A stretch of DNA of 64,000 bases from Rhodanobacter sp. ANJX3 (GCF_014200755.1 NZ_JACHCM010000003.1:1-64000), one strand, 5' to 3'; positions 1-9,114 are shown, counted from the stretch's first letter. Program-made: numbers and translations. Notes: generated by a model not told the origin, from the letters alone.

Positions 1-786
1 TGCCCAGCTTAGTCCTTATCGGCGCAGCGAAATTCGCTTGGCCGATGAGTTCATCGACCGCATACCGGACCGCTCAATCACCCTGTTGGACAAGGCTTCT
101 GGAGCGCTGATCTGCTGCTGCGTCTGGCCGGTGGCGGCCAACAACGGCATTGGCTGATTCCCGCTCGCAAAGATCTGGTGTGCGAGACACGGGAGACTTA
201 CCACGCCGATGATCAGTGGGTGCAGATGAAGGTCTCGCCGCAGGCACGCAAACGTAACCCCAAACTTCCTGCGGTCTGGGAAGTGCGAGCCGTGAGCTAC
301 ATGCACAAAGGACAGCGAAGAACGGTCTACACCTCGCTGCCAGCCGAGCACTACTCCAGCGAAGCCGTTGCACAGTTGTATCGGGAGCGCTGGGAAATCG
401 AGTTGGGCTTCCGGGACATCAAGAGCTCCCTGCAACACAATGCCGTCACGCTGCGCAGCAAGACCGTCGCGTTGATCTATCAGGAAGTCTGGGGTTTGCT
501 CCTGGGCTACAACGTGATCCGTCGCGAGGCCAGTCAGGCCGCCGTGGCGCACGGCCAAGAGCCAGCCCGAGTGCGATTCAAGTTCGCCTATCAATACATC
601 GCCGCCCAGCTCATTGTCATGGCGGCGGCGCAACCTCTATCACGCACCGGAGCGCGACTGGCTGAACTCAGGGCCGGAATCGGCAACCTGTTTCTGGATA
701 GACGACCTCGGCCTTCCAGGCCGAGGTCCGTCAAAATATCCAAGACTCGCTACCCCGTGAATCGAAAAGCCGCTCCGCTTAAGTGA
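1..786 (+). pseudogene. IS4-family transposase, 3' part, frameshifted and cut by the window start
   Basis: This is the C-terminal half of a DDE transposase of the IS4 family. The YREK signature is exact: YRERWEIELGFRDIK at about 388-432, with the spacing Y-x2-R-x3-E-x6-K. The coding frame is broken. From base 2 the N-terminal part reads LADEFIDRIPDRSITLLDK in frame 2, and from about base 94 the sequence continues as FWSADLLLRLAGG in frame 1. One missing G in the AAGGC at 92-96 would explain the switch. Frame 1 then runs to the stop at 784-786. The gene is therefore a dead copy, or the base is a sequencing error. Its 5' end lies outside the window. I could not fix the terminal inverted repeat, which should lie between 787 and the end of dksA at 840. 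Confidence 0.85.
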
Positions 787-839
787 ACAGCATTAGGCAT
801 TTGTCGGGCTTTTTCGTACGAACGGCTATCGCAGGAAAC

Positions 840-2030
840 TCAGTCGCCCATCTGCTTCTGCAAATGCTCGCGACGCTCCTGCGCATCGAGCGACAGGGTA
901 GCGATGGGACGCGCGTCGAGGCGCTCGACGCCGATCTCCTCGTCGGTTTCTTCGCAGAAGCCGTAGCTGCCGTCTTCGATTCGGCGCAGCGCCTTGTCGA
1001 TTTTGGAGATCAGCTTGCGATAGCGATCGCGAGTGCGCAGCTCAAGCGAATTTTCCGTTTCGCGCGTGGCGCGCTCGGCCTCGTCGCCGACGTCGCGCAC
1101 TTCGTCACGCAGGTTGTCCATGGTCTGGCGCGACTCTTCCACGAGCTGGTCGCGCCAGTCGCGAAGCTTGTTGCGGAAGTAGGCCAGGTGCTCCGGATTC
1201 ATGTACTCCTCTTTGCTGGAGGGTTTGTAGCCCTTCGGCAAATTGATCACGCTGGTCGCGGGTAATGCGTAACGCCCGTCTTCGCGGGTGACGCCGTTGT
1301 CGAGTTTTTTCGTAGCCAATTTATTCATTGATGATGACGAGTTTTTCTGACTTTTGTTGGGGGAAGCATGGTGCTGATCGGCCTCGTCGGCGCGAGGTTT
1401 CACCATGGCGGTAGCGCTGGCGACCTTGCCTTTGAAAAGGTTGGTCGCCGAGGCCGTGGATGTGTTTTTGGAGGTAGCAGCGGGGGCCGCCTTTTCTGCC
1501 GGTTTCGCCGGCGTCGCTTTCACCGCGGCAGCTTTGCTGACAACGGCAGGTTGAGCCGCCGGCTTGGGGGCCGGCTTGACCGGCGCCGCCGCTTTTTTGG
1601 CGGGAGGCGCGGCATGGGTTTTTGCCGGTGCTGCCTTGGCAACCGGCTTTGTCGCCGGCGCTTTCTTGGCAGGTGCGGCTTTGGGAGCTGGGGTCTTCAC
1701 TGTTACCTTTTTCGGTGCGGCTTTCTGGGCGACGGGCTTTTTGGAAAGGATGGCTTTTTTCGGTTGCGGTTTGGCGACGGTTTTCTTCATGGCGGGCTTG
1801 GCAACCGGTTTCTTGGCAGCAACCGGTTTGGCCACCACTTTTTTCGCGGCCGCTTTCTTGACCGGCTTCGCGGCCGGCGTTTTCTTCGCAGGTACCTTGC
1901 TAGCGCTCTTCACGGCTATTCCTTTTTTTTGAGCTGCCTTCGACGCTCCGCCTTTGCCAGCACGCGCCTTGGCCGAAATCGTTCCTTTCTGCGCCTTGGC
2001 GGCGTTTGAACTACGCGTCGTATTCGCCAT
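840..2030 (-). CDS. dksA: RNA polymerase-binding protein DksA with a long Lys/Ala/Pro-rich N-terminal extension
   Basis: DksA binds the RNA polymerase secondary channel and, with ppGpp, retunes rRNA and amino-acid promoters. The DksA core is only residues 261-396 of 396. It keeps the coiled-coil tip motif D-x2-D-x-A (D313, D316, A318). The zinc-ribbon positions read C359, T362, S380 and A383 with exactly the E. coli spacing (3, 18, 3), so three of four zinc cysteines are gone. Residues 1 to about 255 are low-complexity Lys/Ala/Pro repeats such as KKAAAKKVVAKPVAAKKP, resembling a histone H1 tail and probably binding nucleic acid (inference). The gene sits alone, divergent from yidD. Start ATG at 2030; no earlier in-frame start looks better. 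Confidence 0.92.
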   Translation of the reverse strand: MANTTRSSNAAKAQKGTISAKARAGKGGASKAAQKKGIAVKSASKVPAKKTPAAKPVKKAAAKKVVAKPVAAKKPVAKPAMKKTVAKPQPKKAILSKKPVAQKAAPKKVTVKTPAPKAAPAKKAPATKPVAKAAPAKTHAAPPAKKAAAPVKPAPKPAAQPAVVSKAAAVKATPAKPAEKAAPAATSKNTSTASATNLFKGKVASATAMVKPRADEADQHHASPNKSQKNSSSSMNKLATKKLDNGVTREDGRYALPATSVINLPKGYKPSSKEEYMNPEHLAYFRNKLRDWRDQLVEESRQTMDNLRDEVRDVGDEAERATRETENSLELRTRDRYRKLISKIDKALRRIEDGSYGFCEETDEEIGVERLDARPIATLSLDAQERREHLQKQMGD

Positions 2031-2145
2031 ATCCCTTCACCGTTTCGGCCGTGACGACCGGGTGTTATAGCCCAAAGTGTTTACCACCAGCAAGCTCGCA
2101 TCTGGAATAATCGCGCCACTAGACGCTGTACTTCGTGCCGGCAAC

Positions 2146-2418
2146 GTGAATTCCCCTACCCGATTGATACTGTGGTTGCTCCGTCTGTACAAGCGCTGGA
2201 TCAGTCCACTGCTTGGCAAACGCTGCCGCTTCTATCCCAGCTGTTCGGATTATGCACGGATTGCGGTTCTGCGCTTCGGTCCATGGCGTGGCAGCCTGCT
2301 CTCCGGCTGGCGACTGCTGCGCTGCCAGCCGTTTTGCCACGGCGGGCACGACCCGGTGCCCGCTCACTTTCACTATCCGCGCTGCAGCAACCCGAAGGAC
2401 ACACCCGATGCCCCGTAA
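2146..2418 (+). CDS. yidD: membrane protein insertion efficiency factor YidD
   Basis: YidD is a small membrane-associated protein that helps YidC-dependent insertion of inner-membrane proteins. The family signature is clear: [20 protein letters not shown], then PSCSDYA, and GGHDPVP near the end. I chose GTG 2146, giving 90 residues, because the family is usually 70-90 residues. TTG 2164 and the far-upstream GTG 2077 are alternatives, and none has a convincing Shine-Dalgarno. The 3' end overlaps the following M23 peptidase by 11 bases, so the two are probably co-transcribed. In many proteobacteria yidD lies between rnpA and yidC; here it is separate. Confidence 0.85.
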   Translation: MNSPTRLILWLLRLYKRWISPLLGKRCRFYPSCSDYARIAVLRFGPWRGSLLSGWRLLRCQPFCHGGHDPVPAHFHYPRCSNPKDTPDAP

Positions 2419-3253
2419 CTGGTTGAGCCCGGCGTCATCCGGCGGACTCGCGCTATTGATTTTTCTTTTGCTGTGCGGGCCTGCGCTCGCCGGCGCCGTC
2501 TCCACCGACCTTCCAGGCACGCTGTCGCAGGGTGGTCTGGTGGTTGTAAGACTCAAACCCGGCAGCCGGCTCGACGTCGCCGGCAAGAGCGTGCATGTGG
2601 GCGACGACGGCGTGGCCGTATTCGGCGCCGGTCGCGATGAGCACGGGCCGCTGGCGGTCGCCATTGTCGAGCCTGACGGCCAGCGTCGGGACACGCTCAT
2701 CGCCATCGCACCGCGCGACTGGCCGATCGAATACGTCAACGGCGTGCCGCCGGCCACTGTGAATCCGCCGCCGGCGCTTGCCGCGCGCATCGAGCGCGAA
2801 CAGGCCGCGGTGACGGCGGTTCGCAACCGCGACGATGACCGAGAGGATTTCCTCAGCGGATTCATCTGGCCCGTACAGGGCCGCATCAGCGGTCGGTTCG
2901 GCAACCAGCGCGTCTACAACGGCGACCCCAAAGCGCCCCACTCGGGCATGGACATCGCCGTGCCGCAGGGCACGCCGGTACGAGCGCCCGCCGCCGGCAT
3001 CGTCACCTTCGCTCAACCCGACCTCTACCTCACCGGTGGCACCATCGTGGTCGACCACGGCTTCGGCCTCAGCTCCAACTTCCTGCACCTGTCCAAACTG
3101 GAGGTTACGGTCGGCCAACGCATCAGCCGGGGTCAGATCATCGCCCTATCAGGTATGACCGGCCGCGTAACCGGCCCACACCTGCACTGGGGCTTCAACT
3201 GGTTCGGTGTGAGGCTGGATCCGCTGCTCTTGCCCGGGATCGCATCGCCGTGA
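2408..3253 (+). CDS. secreted M23-family (LytM-type) peptidoglycan endopeptidase
   Basis: This is a 281-residue periplasmic M23 metallopeptidase, a family that cuts peptidoglycan cross-links or activates amidases. It begins with a signal peptide ([17 protein letters not shown]), followed by a beta-rich N-terminal region. The LytM domain occupies about residues 155-275, with zinc ligands in HSGMD (about 178-182) and HLHWGF (about 258-263). ATG 2408 is preferred because it places the signal peptide at the N-terminus and overlaps the end of yidD, although the frame is open further upstream. The substrate bond is not predictable from sequence. No coiled coil like that of EnvC or NlpD is seen. Confidence 0.9.
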   Translation: MPRNWLSPASSGGLALLIFLLLCGPALAGAVSTDLPGTLSQGGLVVVRLKPGSRLDVAGKSVHVGDDGVAVFGAGRDEHGPLAVAIVEPDGQRRDTLIAIAPRDWPIEYVNGVPPATVNPPPALAARIEREQAAVTAVRNRDDDREDFLSGFIWPVQGRISGRFGNQRVYNGDPKAPHSGMDIAVPQGTPVRAPAAGIVTFAQPDLYLTGGTIVVDHGFGLSSNFLHLSKLEVTVGQRISRGQIIALSGMTGRVTGPHLHWGFNWFGVRLDPLLLPGIASP

Positions 3254-3279
3254 GGCGGTAACGCGCGGCCCGAAGCGAA

Positions 3280-4227
3280 TCACGGCGTCGAACCGAACCC
3301 GCCCTCCACGCCCTTGCTGGCATAGGCCACCGCGTCGTGCGGATGCAGGCTTTCCTGATGCTCGACGCGAACGTGGAAATCGCTGAGCCGCGGATCGGCA
3401 TCGAGCGCTTTCTGGATGCGCCGCGCGGCGTCTTCGCAGAACATCAGGTTGCCGCCGTTGGCCAGGGCGAAGGCCTGCTCATCCTCGCGCTTGACCGCGG
3501 TCTGCACTGGCGTGCCCAACGCATGCTCGACGCGGTCGATCAGATCGATCAAGTGCAGCCCTGCGCCAACGCTGGGGCGCACGCGCAGGCAGGCGACGCT
3601 GCGCTGCGCATGCGGCGTGGCGACGATGCCCTGCTCGCTGCCAAGCCACGCCAGCACGGCGGCCGCATCGATCGGCTTGCCGGCGTCGAAGTCTTTCGAA
3701 AACTGATCCTGAATCAGCTGACGCGAGAGCGCCGCCGAGGCCGGACAGGTCGAGGAGTAAACCACCTCGGTGCCGAGTTCCAGCAGAAAGCTGTCGCCGG
3801 TGAGGCTCGCCTCGATCGTCACCGGATAAGAGCGCCAGCCGCTGTTGTCGCTGCGTAACGCGGGGCGACGCACCAGTTGCTCGAACTTGATGCTGAGACA
3901 GGCGCGGTCGGAGAGATCCCTGTGCGACTCGAGAAAGCCGCGCAGCAGCTGTTGCAGCGTATCGACAGTGAGCGGCTGCGCGCTCAGCACCTGCTCGACC
4001 TGCAGATACAGCCGCGACATGTGGATGCCGCGCTTGTCCGGTCGCTTCAGATTGACGAAGGCCCCGACTCTGGCGCTGGCGCGATGCACCTCGCCGTCGC
4101 CGGCGTCGAAATGCACGGGCACCTGGATATCGGCCATACCGACCCAGTCGAGCGCACCGGCAAGATGGGGCTGCGCATGCACGGCAACGTCGGGCAGCAG
4201 GCGGGCGGTGTTTTCCTGATTTGACAT
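3280..4227 (-). CDS. folE2: GTP cyclohydrolase FolE2 (type IB)
   Basis: FolE2 converts GTP to 7,8-dihydroneopterin triphosphate, the first step of folate biosynthesis. It is structurally distinct from zinc-dependent FolE and can use other metals. The 315-residue length fits the family, and the conserved active-site Cys lies in YSSTCPASAALSR at C161. In several bacteria folE2 is induced by zinc starvation through Zur, but I see no Zur-like dyad in the 193 bases upstream (4228-4420). It may be the sole GTP cyclohydrolase I here; no folE occurs in the window. It is convergent with the M23 gene. Confidence 0.93.
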   Translation of the reverse strand: MSNQENTARLLPDVAVHAQPHLAGALDWVGMADIQVPVHFDAGDGEVHRASARVGAFVNLKRPDKRGIHMSRLYLQVEQVLSAQPLTVDTLQQLLRGFLESHRDLSDRACLSIKFEQLVRRPALRSDNSGWRSYPVTIEASLTGDSFLLELGTEVVYSSTCPASAALSRQLIQDQFSKDFDAGKPIDAAAVLAWLGSEQGIVATPHAQRSVACLRVRPSVGAGLHLIDLIDRVEHALGTPVQTAVKREDEQAFALANGGNLMFCEDAARRIQKALDADPRLSDFHVRVEHQESLHPHDAVAYASKGVEGGFGSTP

Positions 4228-4420
4228 GGATCAATCCTGACAGCGGCCTGCAGATGGCCGCGAGACCGATGAATCTTGGGGCATGCCCTGCGTCGCGCAA
4301 TAGTGGCGTGCCGGAAACGGTGCGTCCCGCGGAGTCCGGCATTGGGACGCGCCGCCTTTCGCACACCGGCCATCATAACGACAACGTCTGCCCGTTCGAT
4401 GACGTGGATGATCGGTGGAC

Positions 4421-5275
4421 TCAGCCGGCGTAGCGCCGCCAGGCGCGCGCCGCGGACCAGGCTTGCAGCGTGGTGGCAAGCCCGCTGCGCGGCTGCCCCG
4501 ACTGCAACGCAGCGAGCGAATCCGGCACGCGCGTGGCATTTTGCGTCAACCGGCTGCCGTGGCGTAACTCCAGCGCGCGAAACACGCTGAGCGGCCCGGG
4601 CAATCGGGCCGACTCACGCCAGCCGACCAGCAAATCATCCAGTTGCGCCTTCACCGCCTGCTGGCGCGCGTCGCTGGGCGCGCGTAACTGGGCGCGGCTC
4701 AGGCCGTGCCGTGCCAGCCGAGACATCGGCAGCGGCAACCGGTCGCGTTCGGCATCGGCCTCCATCCGCAGCAGCGCATAGAGCAGATGATTGAGCACGG
4801 CGACGCGCGTAGCGCGCTCCGCAGAGGCGTCGCGCCCGAACCACCAGGCCGTTTCCAGTGCGGCCAGCGCGCCGTGCAGCGGCTCTGCGGCGCTCAGCTG
4901 TGCGGCGAAGTCGGCGGCGGTGCCCTGTTCCAGCTGCGTCATCGCCGCCAGCACGGGCGCCAGCCAGCGCTCGCCGGCGATCGCGTGCGCCCGCTCGTCG
5001 TCGAAAATCACCTGGGTCAGCGGATGGCGTCCGCCGCTGGTGGCCGCGCCGGACAACTCCTCGGCCCACCAGTTGAGTTTGGCCACCGCGACCTGCGGCT
5101 CGCGGATACCGTAAGCCGCGCCGAGCAGTTCCTGCTCGAGCGCGGCCAGCGCGATATGTCCCGGGTATTGCCGCCCGTCGACGAAGGCGAGCGCGACGCG
5201 CTGCTGCGGCTGCACCGCCAGCCACTTGTCGATGAAGCTCTGCAGCTTGGCGCTTTGTTCGACCAGCTCGACCAT
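4421..5275 (-). CDS. squalene/phytoene synthase family protein
   Basis: This 284-residue all-alpha protein belongs to the squalene/phytoene synthase superfamily. The second Asp-rich region is recognisable but altered: RMEADAERDRLPLPMSRLARHGL where true synthases have DxxxD followed by RGRxYLP. No clean first DxxxD is seen. A prenyl-diphosphate condensing activity is therefore doubtful, and it may be closer to the assembly-factor branch (NDUFAF6-like). ATG 5275 starts one base after the TGA of the upstream phosphatase (5277-5279), so it is the last gene of a translationally linked ubiG-phosphatase-synthase run. Confidence 0.75.
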   Translation of the reverse strand: MVELVEQSAKLQSFIDKWLAVQPQQRVALAFVDGRQYPGHIALAALEQELLGAAYGIREPQVAVAKLNWWAEELSGAATSGGRHPLTQVIFDDERAHAIAGERWLAPVLAAMTQLEQGTAADFAAQLSAAEPLHGALAALETAWWFGRDASAERATRVAVLNHLLYALLRMEADAERDRLPLPMSRLARHGLSRAQLRAPSDARQQAVKAQLDDLLVGWRESARLPGPLSVFRALELRHGSRLTQNATRVPDSLAALQSGQPRSGLATTLQAWSAARAWRRYAG

Positions 5276-5276
5276 G

Positions 5277-5963
5277 TCACGCCTGCAGCCGCAGCAGGTC
5301 GACCAGTTGGTCCGGATGATCGACCACCGCATCGGCGCCCCAGGCCTGCGGATCGCCGCCGTCCAGATAGCCCCACCTCACTGCTACAGTATAGAGGCCA
5401 GCGGCAGCGCCGGCCTGGATATCGCGCAGATCGTCGCCGACGAACACTCCGTGTGCTGGCTTCAACCCCGCGCGTTCGCAAGCCAGCAGCACCGGGGCGG
5501 GATCGGGTTTTTTCAACGGCAGCGTGTCGCCGGAAACCACTGCATGCGCGCGGCCGCTCCAGCCGATGCGCACCAGCAGTTCGTCGGTCAGGAAACCGGC
5601 CTTGTTCGTGACGATGCCCCAGCGCATGCCGCGCGCCTCGATACGTTCCAGCAGACCGTCGATGCCGTCGAAGGTCGTCGTCTGCTCGCCCATCACACGC
5701 TGGTAAATGTCCAGATAGCGCGGCACTAACGCTTCGATCGCCGGCTCGCCGCGATCTTCAAACGCGCAGCGCAGTACCGCCCGCGCGCCGCGTGATACCA
5801 CGGAGCGTACGGGTGCATAGAGCGGCGCCGGCGTGCTTTCTTCGCCGCATTGAACGACCAGCGCGGCGTAGAGATCGGGCGCGCTGTCCAGCAAGGTGCC
5901 GTCCAGATCGAACAGCACTCCCTCGATGGCGTGGGGCAACGACGTCGGCACGTTTGCTTTCAT
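5277..5963 (-). CDS. gph: HAD-family phosphatase, Gph or MupP type
   Basis: This HAD hydrolase has all four motifs: DLDGTLLDS (motif I), VTNK (motif II), the lysine in KKPDPAP (III) and GDDLRD (IV). Its 228 residues match phosphoglycolate phosphatases. In Pseudomonas the ubiG-linked homologue is MupP, which dephosphorylates MurNAc-6-phosphate in peptidoglycan recycling. The same neighbourhood here (amidohydrolase, ubiG, phosphatase) makes MupP a serious alternative to Gph. ATG 5963 overlaps the end of ubiG by four bases. Confidence 0.85.
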   Translation of the reverse strand: MKANVPTSLPHAIEGVLFDLDGTLLDSAPDLYAALVVQCGEESTPAPLYAPVRSVVSRGARAVLRCAFEDRGEPAIEALVPRYLDIYQRVMGEQTTTFDGIDGLLERIEARGMRWGIVTNKAGFLTDELLVRIGWSGRAHAVVSGDTLPLKKPDPAPVLLACERAGLKPAHGVFVGDDLRDIQAGAAAGLYTVAVRWGYLDGGDPQAWGADAVVDHPDQLVDLLRLQA

Positions 5964-6682
5964 GACGACTTTTGCGCGCAGAGAATGTAATTGACCGCGG
6001 TGAACCGGCTCAGCCATGCCTTGCGGCTCAGCGGGTTGTAAGCGAGGCCGGAGACTTCTTCCAGCGCCAGATCGGCATGCCGAAGCAAACGCCCCAACTC
6101 GGATGGCTTGAGAAACTGCGCGTAGTGATGCGTGCCTTTGGGCAGCATGCGCATCACGTACTCGGCGCCGAGAATCGCAGCGCCGAAAGAGGCGGGCGTG
6201 CGATTGAGGGTGGACATGAACAGCCAGCCGCCGGGTTTGAGCAGTGTGGACAGATCGTGCACGAGGGCGGCCGGGTCGGGCACGTGCTCGATCAGCTCCA
6301 TGCAGCACACCGCGTCGAAACGGGCCGGCTCGGCGGCCGCCAGCTCGGATGACGATTGCACGCGGTAATCGACGCGGAGATTCGACTCGTACAAATGCAG
6401 CTTGGCGATATCGATCACCTTGTGGCTGAGATCGATGCCGGTCACCTGGGCACCGGCACGCGCCAACGCCTCGCTGAGCAGGCCGCCGCCGCAGCCCACG
6501 TCGGCCACGCGCGCGTCGCGCAGGTCGACGTGCCTGGCCACATAGGCCGCACGCACAGGATTCAGATCGTGCAGCGGGCGCGATTCGCCGTCCGGATCCC
6601 ACCAGCGCGCGGCGAGCTTGTCGAAATGAGCAATTTCCTCGGCGCTTACATTGGCGCCGGCGTGCGGGTCGGTCTGCATCAT
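5960..6682 (-). CDS. ubiG: bifunctional 2-polyprenyl-6-hydroxyphenol / 3-demethylubiquinol O-methyltransferase UbiG
   Basis: UbiG carries out both O-methylations in ubiquinone biosynthesis, using S-adenosylmethionine. The SAM-binding motif VADVGCGGGLLSEALA and the ELIEHVPDP segment are typical, and the 240 residues fit the family. I chose ATG 6682 (protein starts MMQTDP) because a GGAG lies about seven bases upstream; a start 14 codons further upstream is open but has no such site. The 3' end overlaps the phosphatase gene by four bases. Confidence 0.93.
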   Translation of the reverse strand: MMQTDPHAGANVSAEEIAHFDKLAARWWDPDGESRPLHDLNPVRAAYVARHVDLRDARVADVGCGGGLLSEALARAGAQVTGIDLSHKVIDIAKLHLYESNLRVDYRVQSSSELAAAEPARFDAVCCMELIEHVPDPAALVHDLSTLLKPGGWLFMSTLNRTPASFGAAILGAEYVMRMLPKGTHHYAQFLKPSELGRLLRHADLALEEVSGLAYNPLSRKAWLSRFTAVNYILCAQKSS

Positions 6683-6708
6683 CGAATTCTCCGGAACGGT
6701 GCGCGAGT

Positions 6709-6963
6709 TTAGCGGGCGGCCCATTCGTACAGCGTGATATCCCAGCCACCGCTGGTATGCGCCGGATCGCGATGGGCAATCGTCTGCGCCTGCGCCAGAT
6801 CATCGGCAAGCAAAAGGTACGCGCCACCCGACTTGTCGCCGAACGGACCGGACAATTCGAGCCGGCCCCGCGCGCGCAGATCCTCGAGAAACTGCTGGTG
6901 CAGCGGCACCACGGCAGTATCGAAACTGGCGCGGCGCATCGCGAGGACGAGATAACGATTCAT
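6709..6963 (-). CDS. YciI family protein
   Basis: This is an 84-residue dimeric alpha/beta-barrel protein of the YciI family, whose function is mostly unknown; some members are dehalogenase-like or muconolactone-isomerase-like. It starts MNRYLVLAMRR and contains the family's GPFGDKSGG and the DPxxxxGxWDI-like end (RDPAHTSGGWDITLYEW). It sits between the amidohydrolase (24 bases upstream) and ubiG (26 bases downstream) on the same strand, so it is probably part of the same transcript. Any role in ubiquinone or nucleoside metabolism is unsupported. Confidence 0.8.
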   Translation of the reverse strand: MNRYLVLAMRRASFDTAVVPLHQQFLEDLRARGRLELSGPFGDKSGGAYLLLADDLAQAQTIAHRDPAHTSGGWDITLYEWAAR

Positions 6964-6986
6964 GCGGGCTCCGACGTCTACTTGGC

Positions 6987-8318
6987 TCAATGCGCAGCGA
7001 TACGCTCGCGCCATGCGCGCGTCCTGGCCATCACCGCGTCGGTATCGATATCCGGCAAGACGCGATTGGCCAGCTTGCGCCGGCCGGCGATCCACACGTC
7101 GGTGACCTGATGACGTCCAGCCGCGTAGACCAGCTGCGATACCACATGAAACATCGGCTGCGTTTCCAGATCGCTCAACCGTACCGCCGCAAGATCGGCC
7201 TGCTTGCCGACTTCGATCGAGCCGATCTTCGCCTCCAGGCCGATCGCCTTGGCACCGTTGAGCGTGGCCGCGCGCAGGGTGAAGCTCGCATCGAAAGCCG
7301 CGGCATCTTCGGCGACGGCCTTGGCCAAAAGCGCTGCGCTGCGCATCTCGCCGAACATGTCCAGATCGTTGTTCGAGGCGCAGCCGTCGGTGCCGATCGC
7401 CACGTTGACGCCGGCGCGCCGGAGCTTTTCCGCGGGACAAAAACCCGAGGCCAGCTTCATGTTCGACTCCGCGCAATGCACAACGGAGACGCCCGACTCG
7501 GCACACACGGCGATCTCCCCGTCGGTCAGCTGGGTCATATGCACGGCAATCAGCCGGTCGTTGATCAGGCCCAGCTTCTGCAGCCGCTGGAACGGGCGCA
7601 GGCCGCTTTTCTTTTTCTCTTCCTCGACCTCGTGCGCTGTTTCATGCGTATGCAGATGCACCGGGATATCCAGCTGATCGGAAAGCACGCGAATACGCTC
7701 GAAGCTCTCGTCGGACACCGTATACGGCGCGTGCGGCGCAAACGCAGTGCCGATCAGCGGATCGCCGCGGAAACTGTCGTGCACTTCGCCTGCGCGCTCG
7801 AAATATTCGTCGTCGCTCTTTGCCCAGGCGGTCGGAAAATCGATCACCGGCAACCCGACCACCGCCCGAAAGCCGAGCTGGCGGTAGGTCGCGCCGATCA
7901 CGTCGGGGAAAAAATAGTTCTCGTTGACGCAGGTGGTGCCGCCACGCAGCATCTCGGCGACGGCCAGTTCCACGCCGTCGCGCACGAACTCCGGCCCTAT
8001 CACCTTGGCCTCGGCCGGCCAGATGTGCTGCTGCAGCCAGACCATCAGCGGCAGATCGTCGGCCAGGCCGCGCAGCAGGGTCATCGGATTGTGCGTGTGG
8101 CTGTTGACCAGACCGGGAATCAGCGCGTGCTCGGTAAGTTCGACGCGTTCGCGCGGCGCATAGCGCGCGCGGGCCTGCGCAATCGGCAGCAGTGCGACGA
8201 TCCGGTCACCGTTCACCGCGACGGCGTGATCTTCCAGGACCACGTTGTGCGGCTCCACCGGCACCACCCAGCGGGCCTCGATCAGAAGGTCGATCGGCTG
8301 CAATGACGTTTCGCTCAT
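6987..8318 (-). CDS. mtaD: amidohydrolase, 5'-methylthioadenosine/S-adenosylhomocysteine deaminase (MtaD/TRZ-ATZ) family
   Basis: This 443-residue metal-dependent deaminase belongs to the amidohydrolase superfamily. Metal ligands are seen in HTHN (near residue 75), HLHTHE, VHM, and the GTDGCASNNDLDM segment. The close Pseudomonas homologue, also beside ubiG and mupP, deaminates 5'-methylthioadenosine to methylthioinosine in a purine and methionine salvage route. Substrate assignment rests on that family resemblance and neighbourhood; guanine- or triazine-type substrates cannot be excluded. It is the first gene of the minus-strand run ending at 4421. Confidence 0.85.
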   Translation of the reverse strand: MSETSLQPIDLLIEARWVVPVEPHNVVLEDHAVAVNGDRIVALLPIAQARARYAPRERVELTEHALIPGLVNSHTHNPMTLLRGLADDLPLMVWLQQHIWPAEAKVIGPEFVRDGVELAVAEMLRGGTTCVNENYFFPDVIGATYRQLGFRAVVGLPVIDFPTAWAKSDDEYFERAGEVHDSFRGDPLIGTAFAPHAPYTVSDESFERIRVLSDQLDIPVHLHTHETAHEVEEEKKKSGLRPFQRLQKLGLINDRLIAVHMTQLTDGEIAVCAESGVSVVHCAESNMKLASGFCPAEKLRRAGVNVAIGTDGCASNNDLDMFGEMRSAALLAKAVAEDAAAFDASFTLRAATLNGAKAIGLEAKIGSIEVGKQADLAAVRLSDLETQPMFHVVSQLVYAAGRHQVTDVWIAGRRKLANRVLPDIDTDAVMARTRAWRERIAAH

Positions 8319-8437
8319 CGGGGGCTCGCTTTGATTGGCCGTAGGTGATGACGTGACTGATTAAACGAGAGGCGGCACGCCTTGCGACGTCCGCCCCATG
8401 GATGCTGACGCTCCGGCATGACCGGAGCTTGACGCGC

Positions 8438-9016
8438 TTACTTGACGCGGCTGTCGTACTCGCCGGTGCGGGTATCGACCTTGATGATTTCGTCCTGATT
8501 GACGAACAACGGCACGCGCACCACGGCGCCGGTCTCCAGCGTAGCCGGCTTGCCGCCACCGCCGGAGGTGTCGCCGCGCACGCCCGGATCGGTCTGCACG
8601 ATCTTCAGCTCGACGAACTTCGGCGGCTGCACGGCAACGATCTGGCCGTTGAACAGGGTGACCACGCACTCTTCCTCACCCTTGAGCCACTTCCACGCAT
8701 CGCCCATCGCGGTCAGCGGAGCCTGTGCCATTTCGAAGGTCTCCATCTGCATGAAGTTCCACACGCGGTCCTTGCCGATGCCGTCGATAAAGGACAGCTG
8801 CATATCGGTATCGGCGACGTCGGCTTCCTCGAAGGAGTCGCTGGACTTCAGCGTCTGCTCGGTGGTGCGACCGTCCTTCAGGTTACGGATGCGGATGCGG
8901 GTGAAGGCCTGACCCTTGCCCGGCTTGACGAAGTCAGCTTCGGTGATGATCCACGGATCACCGTTGTGAAGAATCTTCTTGCCCGTTTTGACATCATTGA
9001 GGCCAAGGGTCGCCAT
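8438..9016 (-). CDS. efp: translation elongation factor P
   Basis: EF-P relieves ribosomes stalled at polyproline. The 192-residue protein has the three expected domains. The loop lysine that is modified is K34 in VKPGKGQA, matching E. coli K34, which is beta-lysylated by EpmA/EpmB. The divergent neighbour at 9115 is epmB, so the modification pathway is encoded next door; epmA is not in the window. The 98-base spacer 9017-9114 must hold both promoters. Downstream, 8319-8437 holds a short hairpin (GCTCCGG/CCGGAGC) without a T-run. Confidence 0.97.
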   Translation of the reverse strand: MATLGLNDVKTGKKILHNGDPWIITEADFVKPGKGQAFTRIRIRNLKDGRTTEQTLKSSDSFEEADVADTDMQLSFIDGIGKDRVWNFMQMETFEMAQAPLTAMGDAWKWLKGEEECVVTLFNGQIVAVQPPKFVELKIVQTDPGVRGDTSGGGGKPATLETGAVVRVPLFVNQDEIIKVDTRTGEYDSRVK

Positions 9017-9114
9017 GCATTTCGCTCCGAAATATAAGAAGTGACATCAAACCGCTGCCGTCAGCGGCTAAAATAAGAGGTCAGTCGGGCAGCACGCCCG
9101 TACCGAGGCCGCAC

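Noticed and set aside
787..839. Right terminal inverted repeat of the IS4 element
   Set aside because: The left end is outside the window, so no complement can be identified; any call would be a guess.
4047..4376. Small minus-strand frame ahead of folE2
   Set aside because: It overlaps the folE2 start in another frame and has Arg/Pro-rich shadow composition with no ribosome site.
4228..4420. Possible Zur box upstream of folE2
   Set aside because: I looked for the AT-rich Zur palindrome, given FolE2's link to zinc starvation, but the region is GC-rich with no such dyad.
6990..8306. Long plus-strand open frame opposite the amidohydrolase
   Set aside because: It mirrors a gene with intact metal-binding motifs; the translation has no recognisable motif.
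8402..9037. 211-codon plus-strand frame opposite efp
   Set aside because: Antisense to an unmistakable EF-P gene, with no domain of its own.
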